Part shown: piece by piece, positions 55,106-64,000 of the stretch | Numbering within the stretch: the first letter of the stretch is position 1 | Layout: every line of letters starts with the position of its first letter | DNA from: an uncultured Flavihumibacter sp. | Lineage (GTDB): Bacteria; Bacteroidota; Bacteroidia; Chitinophagales; Chitinophagaceae | Assembly: GCA_902168105.1 (NCBI GenBank) | Contig: CABHOY010000016.1 | Coordinates: forward strand, 25,459 to 89,458 | Length of the DNA: 64,000 nt | Direction of reading: 5' to 3' | Made by a program: the position numbers and the translations under genes | Notes under the pieces: generated by a model | Told to the model about the DNA's origin: nothing | Database searches by the model: none | Seen by the model: the letters and a program-made list of their open reading frames with translations, nothing else

Positions 55106-55808
55106 CGGGTGCAGTCTGTTGATCAAACGCACAGCTGGTAAGTGTTTTTGCGATAGATGCTGCATGATCGTGCAGAAAGAAATGTCCACCCTTCAGTCCT
55201 TCATGGCTAAAGGCCCCCTGAGTATACAAACGCCAGTTCTCAATATTGCTGTAGTTAGTTTCGTCCGTGCCCATAAAAGCATGGATCGGTGTGCGGATAA
55301 TAATATTATTAAGAGCGGATAAGTCGTGTGATAATTTGAAATCGGCACGTAAGATCGGTTCATAGAACTCATACAGCTCTGCATTTTCCAGGAACTCGTC
55401 AGACACACCTCCAATACGTTTCAGCTCTTCTTTAAATGACTGATGGTCAAGTTTGTAAACGGCCTTTATGTCTTCGTTATCGCGTGGTCCGGCATTGCCG
55501 CTTACTATCAGGTGCTTTGGTGCAATGTCCATTTGCTCAAGTGCATGGGTAACATGAAATGCCAGCAGTGCGCCCATACTATGCCCCAAAAGTATATCCC
55601 TGCCTGGTTGTATTTTTTCTTTTATCTGATATAGTATGTCAGTCACTGCTGCAGACGTTTCGCGTATGATGTTTTCTTTGATGCGCTTGCCCCTGCCCGG
55701 TAGTTCTACCGTATGAACATCGAATTGACTGAGGTAAGGTTGCAGAAACTGAAAACTATACGAACTGCCTCCGGCATAGTGTAAAAGGAAAATTCTGGGC
55801 TTTGTCAT
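55098..55808 (-). CDS. Type II thioesterase (GrsT-like)
   Basis: A 236-aa alpha/beta hydrolase. Residues 1-40 read RIFLLHYAGGSSYSF with VELPGRGKR, typical of type II thioesterases that remove wrong or stalled acyl groups from NRPS carrier proteins. The nucleophile is Ser77 in GHSMG, and the catalytic His is in the GGHFFLHD motif near residue 215. I chose the ATG at 55808 (MTKPRIF) over the longer frame from 55850. Its position beside an NRPS gene supports an editing role, though it is transcribed from the opposite strand. Confidence 0.85.
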   Translation of the reverse strand: MTKPRIFLLHYAGGSSYSFQFLQPYLSQFDVHTVELPGRGKRIKENIIRETSAAVTDILYQIKEKIQPGRDILLGHSMGALLAFHVTHALEQMDIAPKHLIVSGNAGPRDNEDIKAVYKLDHQSFKEELKRIGGVSDEFLENAELYEFYEPILRADFKLSHDLSALNNIIIRTPIHAFMGTDETNYSNIENWRLYTQGAFSHEGLKGGHFFLHDHAASIAKTLTSCAFDQQTAPVK

Positions 55809-56155
55809 ATCTGTAGAGAAAGATTTGTTATGCAATTTATAATTTTTCAAAAAGTTTGAAAAAATTAAAGGAGATATTGTAAATTAGCCCATAGCTAAAG
55901 TTAACCGGGAATCCGAACGGTAGCCCATTAAATAACCAATATAAGTTTGAACCTGTTTTTGCCTATTTACTAAATTTAAATTGATGGCTGTTGGTACTAC
56001 AACAATTAAAAGAAAATCCACGATAACCTAAGTTTCTTTAATTCAGGAGGCTAAGTTTGTTAACGTGCATAACGTTGATCCATGTTATGTTGTTGGGTTT
56101 ATTATCAATTGAGCCCTGCGACTAAGACCGTTTAGAAAGACTACATTACACATCT
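55809..56155. other. Divergent region upstream of the NRPS-associated receptor
   Basis: 347 AT-rich bases. Two perfect -7 elements on the plus strand (TAAGTTTG at 55942-55949 and 56052-56059) could start the receptor/NRPS transcript, but neither has a clear -33 TTG. No gene seen. Confidence 0.4.
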
Positions 56156-58564
56156 ATGAACACTGTTTATTACAGGGAGAGAATTTTTTTTCTGTTAAGG
56201 GTTTTGTTATGCTTATTACCACTGCTATGTAATTCCTTTAATATTTTCAGCCAATCCAACAACTTTAGTATAACAGGGAGGATTGTTGACGCCGCAGGTG
56301 TGCCCGTAGAAGGTGCTTCTGTAACTTTGCTTTCAGCAAAGGATTCGTCTGTGATCCTTGCCGGACGTGCTTTCGGCGGACAATTAAAATTAGATGTTAC
56401 GAAATATCAGCCGGTAATTTTGAAAATATCAGCCGTTGGGCTCAGTTCATTTGACACCTTAATTAATAATACACCTTTCCGCCCGGTCATAGACCTGGGT
56501 ACAATAAAACTGCATACAGATACAAAGGCATTACGCGAGGTAGAAATAACGGCAAGGCAACAGGCCTTCAAAGTGGTTGATGGTAATATGAGTATCAATG
56601 TTGATAATACCCTTCTTTCTGCGAGTAATTCAGTTTCAGAACTGCTCTCGAAAACTCCGGGGCTCTCTATGAAAGACGAGGCCATAGCAGTAGTAGGGAA
56701 GGGCGATGCGATCGTCTTTTACAACGGTGAGCGGATCCCCGCAGAACGTTTACAGTCGCTGCAGGTATCTCAGATAAAACAGATAGAAATTATTACCAAT
56801 CCATCAACAAAATATGATGCAGAAGGAAAAGCTGTGATCAACATCATTGGTAAAAAGAAAATGGAAGACGGCCTGCTGGGAAGGATCAGGCAAAATATCT
56901 CTCAGGGTGATTTCTTTTCCAGCGCTACAGATCTTTCACTGGATTATAAATTCAACAAGTTTGCGATCTCCACAGGGTTTAATTTCCAGACCGGCACTAG
57001 TAATGTACAAAGGGATTCCAGGTACAATGTTGCAGATACGGCCGGCTACGTGAGGAATACCTTGTATAACAGCCGTACGCACTCAAAATATATACCTACT
57101 TACAGGATCGGTATTAATTATCATATTGATTCGGTCAGTACTTTTTCTATTGAATATAATGGTAACAAAACCGTACAGGATAAACGGATAGATAATCAGA
57201 ACAGGACGCAATATGTTAAGATTCCCACGCCTGTGGCATATAACAGCGTTAATAAATCCGAAGTAGATCTTGGTAGTAATACCGTTTCTGCCAACTATAA
57301 TCGTACGTTGGACCCAAAAGGGAGCAACCTGTTTGTTGGTGCGCAGTACTTCAGACAGATATACAAATACGATAGCGATATCCATCAATCAGATAGTGGT
57401 AATGTATCATCGCATTTCAACAATACCTGGTACAATCGTATTCGTTTGATTAGCGTTCGGACAGACCTGGAGAAAGTCTTCGATAAGAACAATAAACTGT
57501 CAGCTGGTGTGAAGTTCGCACAGGCTTCTACCGTGAGTGATATCAAATTTAGTGAAGAACATGGAGGCGAATGGGCGAATGTGGAGGATCTGTCCAGGAA
57601 GTTTCGTTTCTCAGAGAATGTCCCTGCTGCATATCTCGAATACGGCCATAAATTCAATGCCTACAAACTCAATGCCGGCGTAAGGACTGAAATGTCCATC
57701 GTTCGTGGATATTCAGGCGCCGATCGCGTGAGAGTGATCGACACTAATTATGTCAATCTCTTCCCATTTGTAAAGGTGAGCCGGAAGAAAGGAAAATATG
57801 AATACACGCTGAGTTATGCAACACGTTTGCACAGGCCTAGCTATGACGACCTTGATCCCTTCACTGAATACCACGACCCTACTGAAGTGGTAAAAGGAAA
57901 TCCTTACCTGAGACCATCTTATACACATTCCCTGGAAGTGTCCTTAAGCTTTGATGATTATCTTTTCAAGGTAGGCTATATGCGGACCAGAAATGAGATC
58001 AGTCCTTTTCTGCCTGGTTACCTCGACAGCGGCCGGATAGAAATACAGAAAGTTAACCTGAATATCAGCAACGCCGCCTATCTCGGTGTTACCATCCCGT
58101 TAAAGACGACATACTGGGAGGCGCAGACCACCTTTAATGTCAGCTATAGCAAGCTGGATGATAAAAGGTTCAGCCAGCTGAAGGATGAGGCATTTCCATT
58201 GTTTTACATAAGCTCTTACCATACATTTTATATTCCGCATGTGTTCAATGTGGAGCTCCTGGGAGAGTATAACTCCAGACAAAGCAATGGCTTTATTACC
58301 AGTTATCACACCATCTGGACTGAAATGGCCATTTCCAGGAAGTTCCTGCATAACAAACTGAATGTGCGACTTTCCGCCAACGACGTAATTAATGCGTTTT
58401 ACCAGAGCGGTAAAAATGCATATGCCAATAGAGAGAATTATTACGAAAGAAGGTTTTCAGCCAGGTTAGTGCGGTTGTCATTAACCTATAGTTTCGGTAA
58501 GCTGAAATCCGTCGACTACAAAAATGTTGGAGCTGCCAAAGAAGAGATCAATCGTGCCCATTAG
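56156..58564 (+). CDS. TonB-dependent-receptor-like outer-membrane beta-barrel protein
   Basis: An 802-aa outer-membrane protein. The signal peptide (residues 1-33) has a long Leu-rich core. Residues about 38-120 form a carboxypeptidase-regulatory-like domain (ITGRIVDAAGVPVEGASVTLL). Residues about 130-230 resemble a plug (LSASNSVSELLSKTPGLSMK, then VFYNGERIPAERLQSLQ and IEIITNPSTKYDAEGKAVIN). The rest is a barrel of the OMP_b-brl_3 type, ending YSFGKLKS. Such receptors take up or export-accompany small molecules. The NRPS gene begins 22 bp after its stop, so it may handle the NRPS product. Confidence 0.85.
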   Translation: MNTVYYRERIFFLLRVLLCLLPLLCNSFNIFSQSNNFSITGRIVDAAGVPVEGASVTLLSAKDSSVILAGRAFGGQLKLDVTKYQPVILKISAVGLSSFDTLINNTPFRPVIDLGTIKLHTDTKALREVEITARQQAFKVVDGNMSINVDNTLLSASNSVSELLSKTPGLSMKDEAIAVVGKGDAIVFYNGERIPAERLQSLQVSQIKQIEIITNPSTKYDAEGKAVINIIGKKKMEDGLLGRIRQNISQGDFFSSATDLSLDYKFNKFAISTGFNFQTGTSNVQRDSRYNVADTAGYVRNTLYNSRTHSKYIPTYRIGINYHIDSVSTFSIEYNGNKTVQDKRIDNQNRTQYVKIPTPVAYNSVNKSEVDLGSNTVSANYNRTLDPKGSNLFVGAQYFRQIYKYDSDIHQSDSGNVSSHFNNTWYNRIRLISVRTDLEKVFDKNNKLSAGVKFAQASTVSDIKFSEEHGGEWANVEDLSRKFRFSENVPAAYLEYGHKFNAYKLNAGVRTEMSIVRGYSGADRVRVIDTNYVNLFPFVKVSRKKGKYEYTLSYATRLHRPSYDDLDPFTEYHDPTEVVKGNPYLRPSYTHSLEVSLSFDDYLFKVGYMRTRNEISPFLPGYLDSGRIEIQKVNLNISNAAYLGVTIPLKTTYWEAQTTFNVSYSKLDDKRFSQLKDEAFPLFYISSYHTFYIPHVFNVELLGEYNSRQSNGFITSYHTIWTEMAISRKFLHNKLNVRLSANDVINAFYQSGKNAYANRENYYERRFSARLVRLSLTYSFGKLKSVDYKNVGAAKEEINRAH

Positions 58565-58586
58565 TAAGTATTAAATTGTTACCCGG

Positions 58587-61500
58587 ATGGATGCAGTATT
58601 AGGGACAAAAAGCCTGTCCGCTGCCCAGAAAGGAATTTTGCTGCGACATACGTTGCATAGCAACCAATCCTTTTTGAATGTTGGCGGCTACGCTTTTGTT
58701 AAAGGAAGTTTGGACCTGGACCGTCTTGCCTATGCTATACGTTTTGTGCTGGATCGCGCAGACGTTCTTGCCCTGTTATCAGCGGCGGATGTTATGCCGT
58801 CCGCAATGGAATATGATGTGACCAGCAACGTGATCGTACTTGGCACCGAAGCGGCATGTAAGGAATGGATGGAAAAAGACATTAAGGTCCCCATCGTTGA
58901 ACAGCAGCTAATATTTTGTGCAAGTGTTTTACAATGTGGTCCTGATACCTTTTTCTGGTATGTTAAAACTCATCATATCCTGTTTGACGGATATGCAATG
59001 GCGCTCTTTTTTAATAAAGTATCCGATATATATAATAACCATAGTGAAGACCCTGATGCCGGTTTAAAAAGTTTTAACAGCTTCATTCAACAGGAACATG
59101 CCTATGAGCAGTCCCCTGCTTTTCAAAGCGACCGCAGGTTTTGGGCGGAAAAGGTGAAAGATATACCGGATGGCAATATGTTCCTCTCCCTGGCTAACCT
59201 GGGAGGAAATAAAACCCTCACATCCATCCGTAAGGAGCAGATCTTTTCCAGGGAAAATTTTAATCAGCTTGAGGAATTTTGCAATAAGCATAACGTCACA
59301 ATAGCGCACCTGTTTATTGCCGTGTTGTTATTTCTAAACAGAAGTTTAAACAACGCTACAGGGGTAGTGGGCATCCCTGTATTCAACCGACCTGATAGCG
59401 ACGCCAGGCAGACGCTGGGCGCCTGCATGAATGTCATACCACTCTTCCTGGATATAGCGCATATCGAGACATTTACAGCATTAGTAACCGCTGTCAGAAA
59501 TGAATTGAAGTCTACCGTTAAACATCAGCGATATGAGTTGTTCAATATCCTGGAGTTACTGAAAACAGACGGTAGCTTTTTTAATGTGACCTTCTCCCAT
59601 CAGAAAAATACGTATAACGGGAAACTGGGTGATGCAGATGTAGCAATTACATTTATGCATAATGGCAGTCAGCAGGAAGACCTTGCCGTTCACCTGCTTG
59701 AATACTCTGATACACGGCCCGTAGTGCTTGCATTTGATTATAGGCTAGATGTTTTTTCGGAAGCACAGGTGAAATTGCTGATAGATATCTTTAGTGAAAT
59801 ATTAGACCAGGCATTGAGCGCAGGTGTCTCGCTAAAGGATATCGCGATCGTAAGAGGGACCGAAGCTGGTAAGCTATTGGACAGCTTCAACCGCAGACCG
59901 GATCAATATACTCCGGCCGGGAATGTACTGACACAATTTGCAGCCTGGAAAGAAACAACACCTGCCGCACCGGCTATCGTTTATAGAGATATAATTTATA
60001 GCTATTACGACCTGAATAATATTGCTGATGCCATTGGCAATTGGTTGAAAATAGAATATGGTATAAAGAAGGGCGATCGTATCGGTTTGAAGACCGACAG
60101 AACGCCAATCTCCATAGCTGCTATTTTAGGGATATTGAAAGCGGGTGCCGTATATGTTCCCATCAGCCCCGATTACCCTGAAGATCGAATAACCTATATA
60201 GTTGAGGATAGCAATTGCAAACTGCTGATCGATAATGACAACTTACAGCAATTCGACCGGGCGACATTTACCAACCGGGATAATGATAACATAGTAATAG
60301 CCGATAGTGACCTGGCTTATATCATGTATACCTCTGGCTCAACTGGACGCCCTAAAGGTGTGATGGTAACACATGGTAATGTAGGGGCCTTTGTAAAGTC
60401 ATTGCCGGATAGCTTTGGTTTTGAACCCGGCTGGCGTATCGCCTCGCTGACAAGTCTCACATTTGATATATCCATACTGGAACTGTTGGGAGCAGTTTGT
60501 AACGGTCTTAGCATTGTGCTGATGGAAGCAGAAGATCCTGTAATGGTATCCTCACGTTTTTCGGCAGGAGAAGTGGACGTACTGCAATTGACACCATCCC
60601 GTTTACAACAATTGCTGAACGGAGGTATGGACGCCCAGGTATTAAATCCACTGAAAGTACTGTTGGTAGGTGGTGAAGCACTTCCTCCACATTTATATGC
60701 CTTATTAAGGCAGCAGGATGCCCGTGTATATAATGTATACGGTCCTACAGAAACCACCATATGGAGTAGCAGTCTTTTGCTGAATGACAGTGAGACATTA
60801 AGTATTGGCCGTCCGCTCTCAGATGAGCAGCTGTATATTTTAAACGCGTATGGTCAGTTATGCCCTGTTGGCATCCCTGGAGAGATCTGTATAGGAGGGG
60901 TTGGTGTAGCCCGTGGTTACCTGAACCTGGAAGAGTTGACAACAGAGAAGTTTATAAGCGATCCATTCAGTGGTATTTCCGGTAGTCGTTTATATCGTAC
61001 GGGAGATATCGGCTATTGGCGTGAAGATGCAACGATCATGTATGTAGGTCGTCGTGATCAGCAGGTGAAGGTACGTGGTTACCGTATCGAGTTGGGAGAG
61101 ATAGAAAGTGTATTGCAACAATACGAAGGTATCAGCCAGTGTGCGGTACTAGCCACCGGAGATGATACCGGTAATCATCAGTTGGTAGCCTATGTCGTGG
61201 CAACAGGAACCTTTGATAAGGAAGGGGTGCAAACCTGGCTGCGTGGCCATTTACCGGCTTATATGGTGCCAGGTATATTTATTCCTTTAGATCGTTTGCC
61301 ATTAACCACAAATGGAAAGCTGGACCGTCGAGCCTTACCACCGGTATCAGGTTTGATCACATCAACGCGTGAATATGTAGCACCGGGTAACGATACCGAG
61401 CAAGCCATAGCCACTATCTGGGAGGAGTTGCTGGGGATAGATAAAGTAAGTATTAACGATAATTTTTTTGAGCTTGGTGGTCACTCGTTACTAGCAGCCC

Positions 61501-64000
61501 GGGTAATGTCGCGGCTACGTAGTGCGCTGGACATAGCAGTAAGCATCCGTGATATCTTCAGTTATCCGGTCCTTGCGGAGCTGTCAGCTTATATAATAAA
61601 AGCGGGAGCAGGGGTGAAGTTGCCTGCTATTGTGTGTGAAGAACGTCCAGCGCATATACCATTGTCTTATTCGCAGAAGCGTTTATGGTTCATCGATCAG
61701 CTGGAAGGTAGTATTCATTATCATATCCCTGCTGTGCTTCGTGTACATGGAAGATTGGATGTATCACGGTTGGAACGTGCGTTCCGGCAGGTGTTATCCC
61801 GTCATGAAGTATTACGCAGTGTGATGCTGGAAGTAGAAGGGACCGCTTACCAGCAGGTATTATCAGACAGTGGTTGGTCGCTAGGCTACCGCCGTCTGGA
61901 AGGCGCTTGCCAGGGAAGTAACCATGTAGCTGTACAGGAGTTATTGGATCGTCCGTTTAATCTGTCCTCAGATTATATGTTGCGTGCAGATCTACAGGAG
62001 TATGCGAATGAAGAACAGCTGCTGGTGGTAGTGTTGCACCATATAGCAGCAGATGGCTGGTCCATGCCACTGCTTGTACAGGAACTGGTGCAGCTGTATA
62101 AAAATATAGAAGATAGTCTTCCCGGGTTGAGGGTTCAATATGCAGACTATGCTTTATGGGAACGCCGTCACCTTAATGGGCCTTTGTTAGAAGAAGGGCT
62201 TGCCTACTGGCAATCGCAGTTATCCGGTGCGGGATTATTGGAGCTTCCATCAGATCGTACCCGTAGTGCCTCCACAGGGCATGCGGGTAGTCGTTGTTAC
62301 AGTGTGCTGGATGGAGCATTATTATCTGGATTAGAGCAACTGAGCAGCCAGGAGGGAGTAACTCTGTACATGACCTTACTGAGTGCATTTAAGGTGCTCT
62401 TATACCGTTACAGTGGTCAGACCGATATCAGTGTAGGAAGTCCGGTAGCCAATCGTAGTCATCATGAGATAGAAAAGCTGATCGGCTTTTTTGTAAATAC
62501 TGTTGTGTTACGCACGGAGTTATCAGGAGCGGAATCTTTCCTTAACCTATTGGGGCGTGTCCGTCAGCTTACTGTAGATGCTTATCATTACCAGCATATT
62601 CCATTTGAGAAGGTAGTGGGTAGGCAGGGCTTACCTGCGGACCGTAGCCGTCATCCCTTATTCCAGGTGATGTTTGCTATGCAGCAGGAAGTAGTATCAG
62701 CGGTGGAGTTGGGAGATGTGACGCTGGAAGAAGAACGTATAGACCAGGTATCGTCAAAATTCGACCTGAGTATGGAACTACGTCCGCTGGGAACAGGTCC
62801 GGGCTATCAGATAACACTTACCTATAACAGCGGTTTATATAGCGATTGGCGCATGCAGGGACTGTTAACGCATTATGAACAGCTACTGCGTAGCATTGTG
62901 TTATCACCGGGTATGGCAATAAGCTCTCTGGGGCTATTGTCTGCTTCGGAGATCAATAGTCTGAAAGGGATGTCAATAGGTTCGCTGGACTCTTTGTCTA
63001 CAGGAGAAGTGAAAGGCTACAATGGAAACAGTGTTCCTTATCCTGTATCAGAGACATTGGTGAGTTTATTTCAGCAGCAGGCAGTCCTGCAAGGAGCGTT
63101 ACCCGCCTTGTTGTATGGAGATCAGCAGTTGAGTTACCGCGAACTTGATCATGCCTCTACACAGTTAGCGCATTACCTGCGTAAACGAGGAGTAATACGA
63201 GGCTCACTGGTAGGGCTTTGTCTTGAGCGTAGCCTGGAGATGGTGATCGGGATATTGGGTATCCAGAAAGCCGGTGGCGCATATGTACCCATAGATCCGT
63301 CGTATCCTTCGGATCGTATCAACTACATCATCTCCGATACCCGTTGTCAGTTGATCGTTAGCGATGGCTCATTGTCAGCAACAGCTGGCGATTATGAAGT
63401 GATCGACCTGTTAAGCTTACGGTCGGAGATCAGTAAAGAGCCTGTCACTGACTTGACAGAAGGTCCGCAGCCTTCCGATCTTGCTTATGTGATCTATACC
63501 TCAGGATCAACCGGCCGCCCTAAAGGTGTGCTGGTAGAACACGGTGGCGTAGTGAACTATCTATGCCATCAACGGGCTTACCTGGGTATCGGTGAAGGAG
63601 AAAGAATGCTGCAGCTGGCTAGTTACACCTTCGATGCATCAGTGGAGCAAATCTTCCTGCCATTGATCAGTGGGGCAGTAATGGTAATGATAGCAGGCGG
63701 TGTTCAACAGGACCTCGCACAGGTAGGACAGCTGATCAGGGAAGCAGAGGTCACCCATTTACATGCAACGCCCGGTGTGTTGTATCAGCTAGGAGAGCAG
63801 GGGCCTTGTCCATCATTGAAGCGTGTGCTGTCAGGTGGTGAGCGTTGTCCTATGAGCCTGGTGCAACTTTGGAATACAGGTATCTCTTTTTATAACAAAT
63901 ACGGGCCTACAGAGGCCACGATCACAGCCACGATCTACCGTTATGAAGGGGATGAGCTTACAGGCTCTGATCTTCCTATCGGGCGTCCGGTAAGTAATAC
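58587..64000 (+). CDS. Nonribosomal peptide synthetase, C-A-PCP-C-A (partial, runs off the window)
   Basis: At least 1804 residues, open to the window end. Order: condensation domain (1-430) with intact HHILFDG at 129-135; adenylation domain (about 430-920) with TSGSTGRPKG, YGPTETTIW, YRTGDIGYW and NGKLDRR; carrier domain with DNFFELGGHS and phosphopantetheine Ser967; second condensation domain with HHIAADGWS starting at His1151; second adenylation domain from about 1480 with TSGSTGRPKG and YGPTEATIT. My reading of the first A domain's specificity positions gives D-I-L-Q-L-G-V-I-W, very close to the glycine code. The second reads D-A-E-H-L-G-K-I-T, which I cannot assign. Starting with a C domain suggests either a lipo-initiated chain or an internal module. 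The ATG at 58587 is in frame and 22 bp after the receptor stop. Confidence 0.95.
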   Translation, partial: MDAVLGTKSLSAAQKGILLRHTLHSNQSFLNVGGYAFVKGSLDLDRLAYAIRFVLDRADVLALLSAADVMPSAMEYDVTSNVIVLGTEAACKEWMEKDIKVPIVEQQLIFCASVLQCGPDTFFWYVKTHHILFDGYAMALFFNKVSDIYNNHSEDPDAGLKSFNSFIQQEHAYEQSPAFQSDRRFWAEKVKDIPDGNMFLSLANLGGNKTLTSIRKEQIFSRENFNQLEEFCNKHNVTIAHLFIAVLLFLNRSLNNATGVVGIPVFNRPDSDARQTLGACMNVIPLFLDIAHIETFTALVTAVRNELKSTVKHQRYELFNILELLKTDGSFFNVTFSHQKNTYNGKLGDADVAITFMHNGSQQEDLAVHLLEYSDTRPVVLAFDYRLDVFSEAQVKLLIDIFSEILDQALSAGVSLKDIAIVRGTEAGKLLDSFNRRPDQYTPAGNVLTQFAAWKETTPAAPAIVYRDIIYSYYDLNNIADAIGNWLKIEYGIKKGDRIGLKTDRTPISIAAILGILKAGAVYVPISPDYPEDRITYIVEDSNCKLLIDNDNLQQFDRATFTNRDNDNIVIADSDLAYIMYTSGSTGRPKGVMVTHGNVGAFVKSLPDSFGFEPGWRIASLTSLTFDISILELLGAVCNGLSIVLMEAEDPVMVSSRFSAGEVDVLQLTPSRLQQLLNGGMDAQVLNPLKVLLVGGEALPPHLYALLRQQDARVYNVYGPTETTIWSSSLLLNDSETLSIGRPLSDEQLYILNAYGQLCPVGIPGEICIGGVGVARGYLNLEELTTEKFISDPFSGISGSRLYRTGDIGYWREDATIMYVGRRDQQVKVRGYRIELGEIESVLQQYEGISQCAVLATGDDTGNHQLVAYVVATGTFDKEGVQTWLRGHLPAYMVPGIFIPLDRLPLTTNGKLDRRALPPVSGLITSTREYVAPGNDTEQAIATIWEELLGIDKVSINDNFFELGGHSLLAARVMSRLRSALDIAVSIRDIFSYPVLAELSAYIIKAGAGVKLPAIVCEERPAHIPLSYSQKRLWFIDQLEGSIHYHIPAVLRVHGRLDVSRLERAFRQVLSRHEVLRSVMLEVEGTAYQQVLSDSGWSLGYRRLEGACQGSNHVAVQELLDRPFNLSSDYMLRADLQEYANEEQLLVVVLHHIAADGWSMPLLVQELVQLYKNIEDSLPGLRVQYADYALWERRHLNGPLLEEGLAYWQSQLSGAGLLELPSDRTRSASTGHAGSRCYSVLDGALLSGLEQLSSQEGVTLYMTLLSAFKVLLYRYSGQTDISVGSPVANRSHHEIEKLIGFFVNTVVLRTELSGAESFLNLLGRVRQLTVDAYHYQHIPFEKVVGRQGLPADRSRHPLFQVMFAMQQEVVSAVELGDVTLEEERIDQVSSKFDLSMELRPLGTGPGYQITLTYNSGLYSDWRMQGLLTHYEQLLRSIVLSPGMAISSLGLLSASEINSLKGMSIGSLDSLSTGEVKGYNGNSVPYPVSETLVSLFQQQAVLQGALPALLYGDQQLSYRELDHASTQLAHYLRKRGVIRGSLVGLCLERSLEMVIGILGIQKAGGAYVPIDPSYPSDRINYIISDTRCQLIVSDGSLSATAGDYEVIDLLSLRSEISKEPVTDLTEGPQPSDLAYVIYTSGSTGRPKGVLVEHGGVVNYLCHQRAYLGIGEGERMLQLASYTFDASVEQIFLPLISGAVMVMIAGGVQQDLAQVGQLIREAEVTHLHATPGVLYQLGEQGPCPSLKRVLSGGERCPMSLVQLWNTGISFYNKYGPTEATITATIYRYEGDELTGSDLPIGRPVSN

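Overview
The window looks like a chromosomal segment of a Bacteroidota bacterium, most likely Chitinophagaceae (Chitinophaga-like). The evidence is a SusC/SusD pair, a type IX secretion (T9SS) C-terminal sorting domain, TAnnTTTG-type -7 promoter elements with a TTG about 17-19 bp upstream, Bacteroidota-style lipoprotein signals, and a large NRPS gene beside a TonB-type receptor. The species call is inference. I recognised no rRNA, tRNA, CRISPR array or insertion sequence.

Layout. 0.2-9.8 kb is mixed housekeeping and accessory content: a minus-strand set (AraC regulator, PEBP-like protein, DinB-like protein), a lipoprotein, a large DUF5060-type glycoside hydrolase with three repeated C-terminal modules, a protein with a Cys/Gly/Ser tail, a methyltransferase and a DUF1877-like protein. 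10.1-29.0 kb is one tightly packed plus-strand operon of six genes: four very large proteins (1128, 1097, 2180 and 624 aa; only the first has a family name I can attach, DUF6603) and two paralogous trypsin-fold peptidases with PKD domains. None has a signal peptide. This is the strongest candidate here for an undescribed multi-protein system. It is followed by a convergent stand-alone MnmH/SelU P-loop domain.

30-45 kb holds a T9SS-exported FG-GAP protein, a metallophosphoesterase with FG-GAP-like repeats, a LytTR regulator next to a 21-bp-phased direct repeat, two small proteins sharing a motif, a 47-bp-arm inverted repeat, a tailspike-like beta-helix protein and a SusC/SusD pair. 45-53.6 kb holds a second candidate system: a trypsin-like protease, a fusion of an EAD-like domain, a trypsin domain and a P-loop NTPase, and a large STAND-type ATPase, followed by an 82-aa protein and a Crp/Fnr regulator. 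Its architecture matches NTP-dependent conflict (immune/cell-death) systems. It sits beside a truncated secreted-protein gene.

53.9-64 kb is the start of a nonribosomal peptide locus: a GT9-like glycosyltransferase, a type II thioesterase on the opposite strand, a TonB-type outer-membrane receptor and an NRPS (C-A-PCP-C-A, running off the window). Its first A domain carries a glycine-like specificity code.
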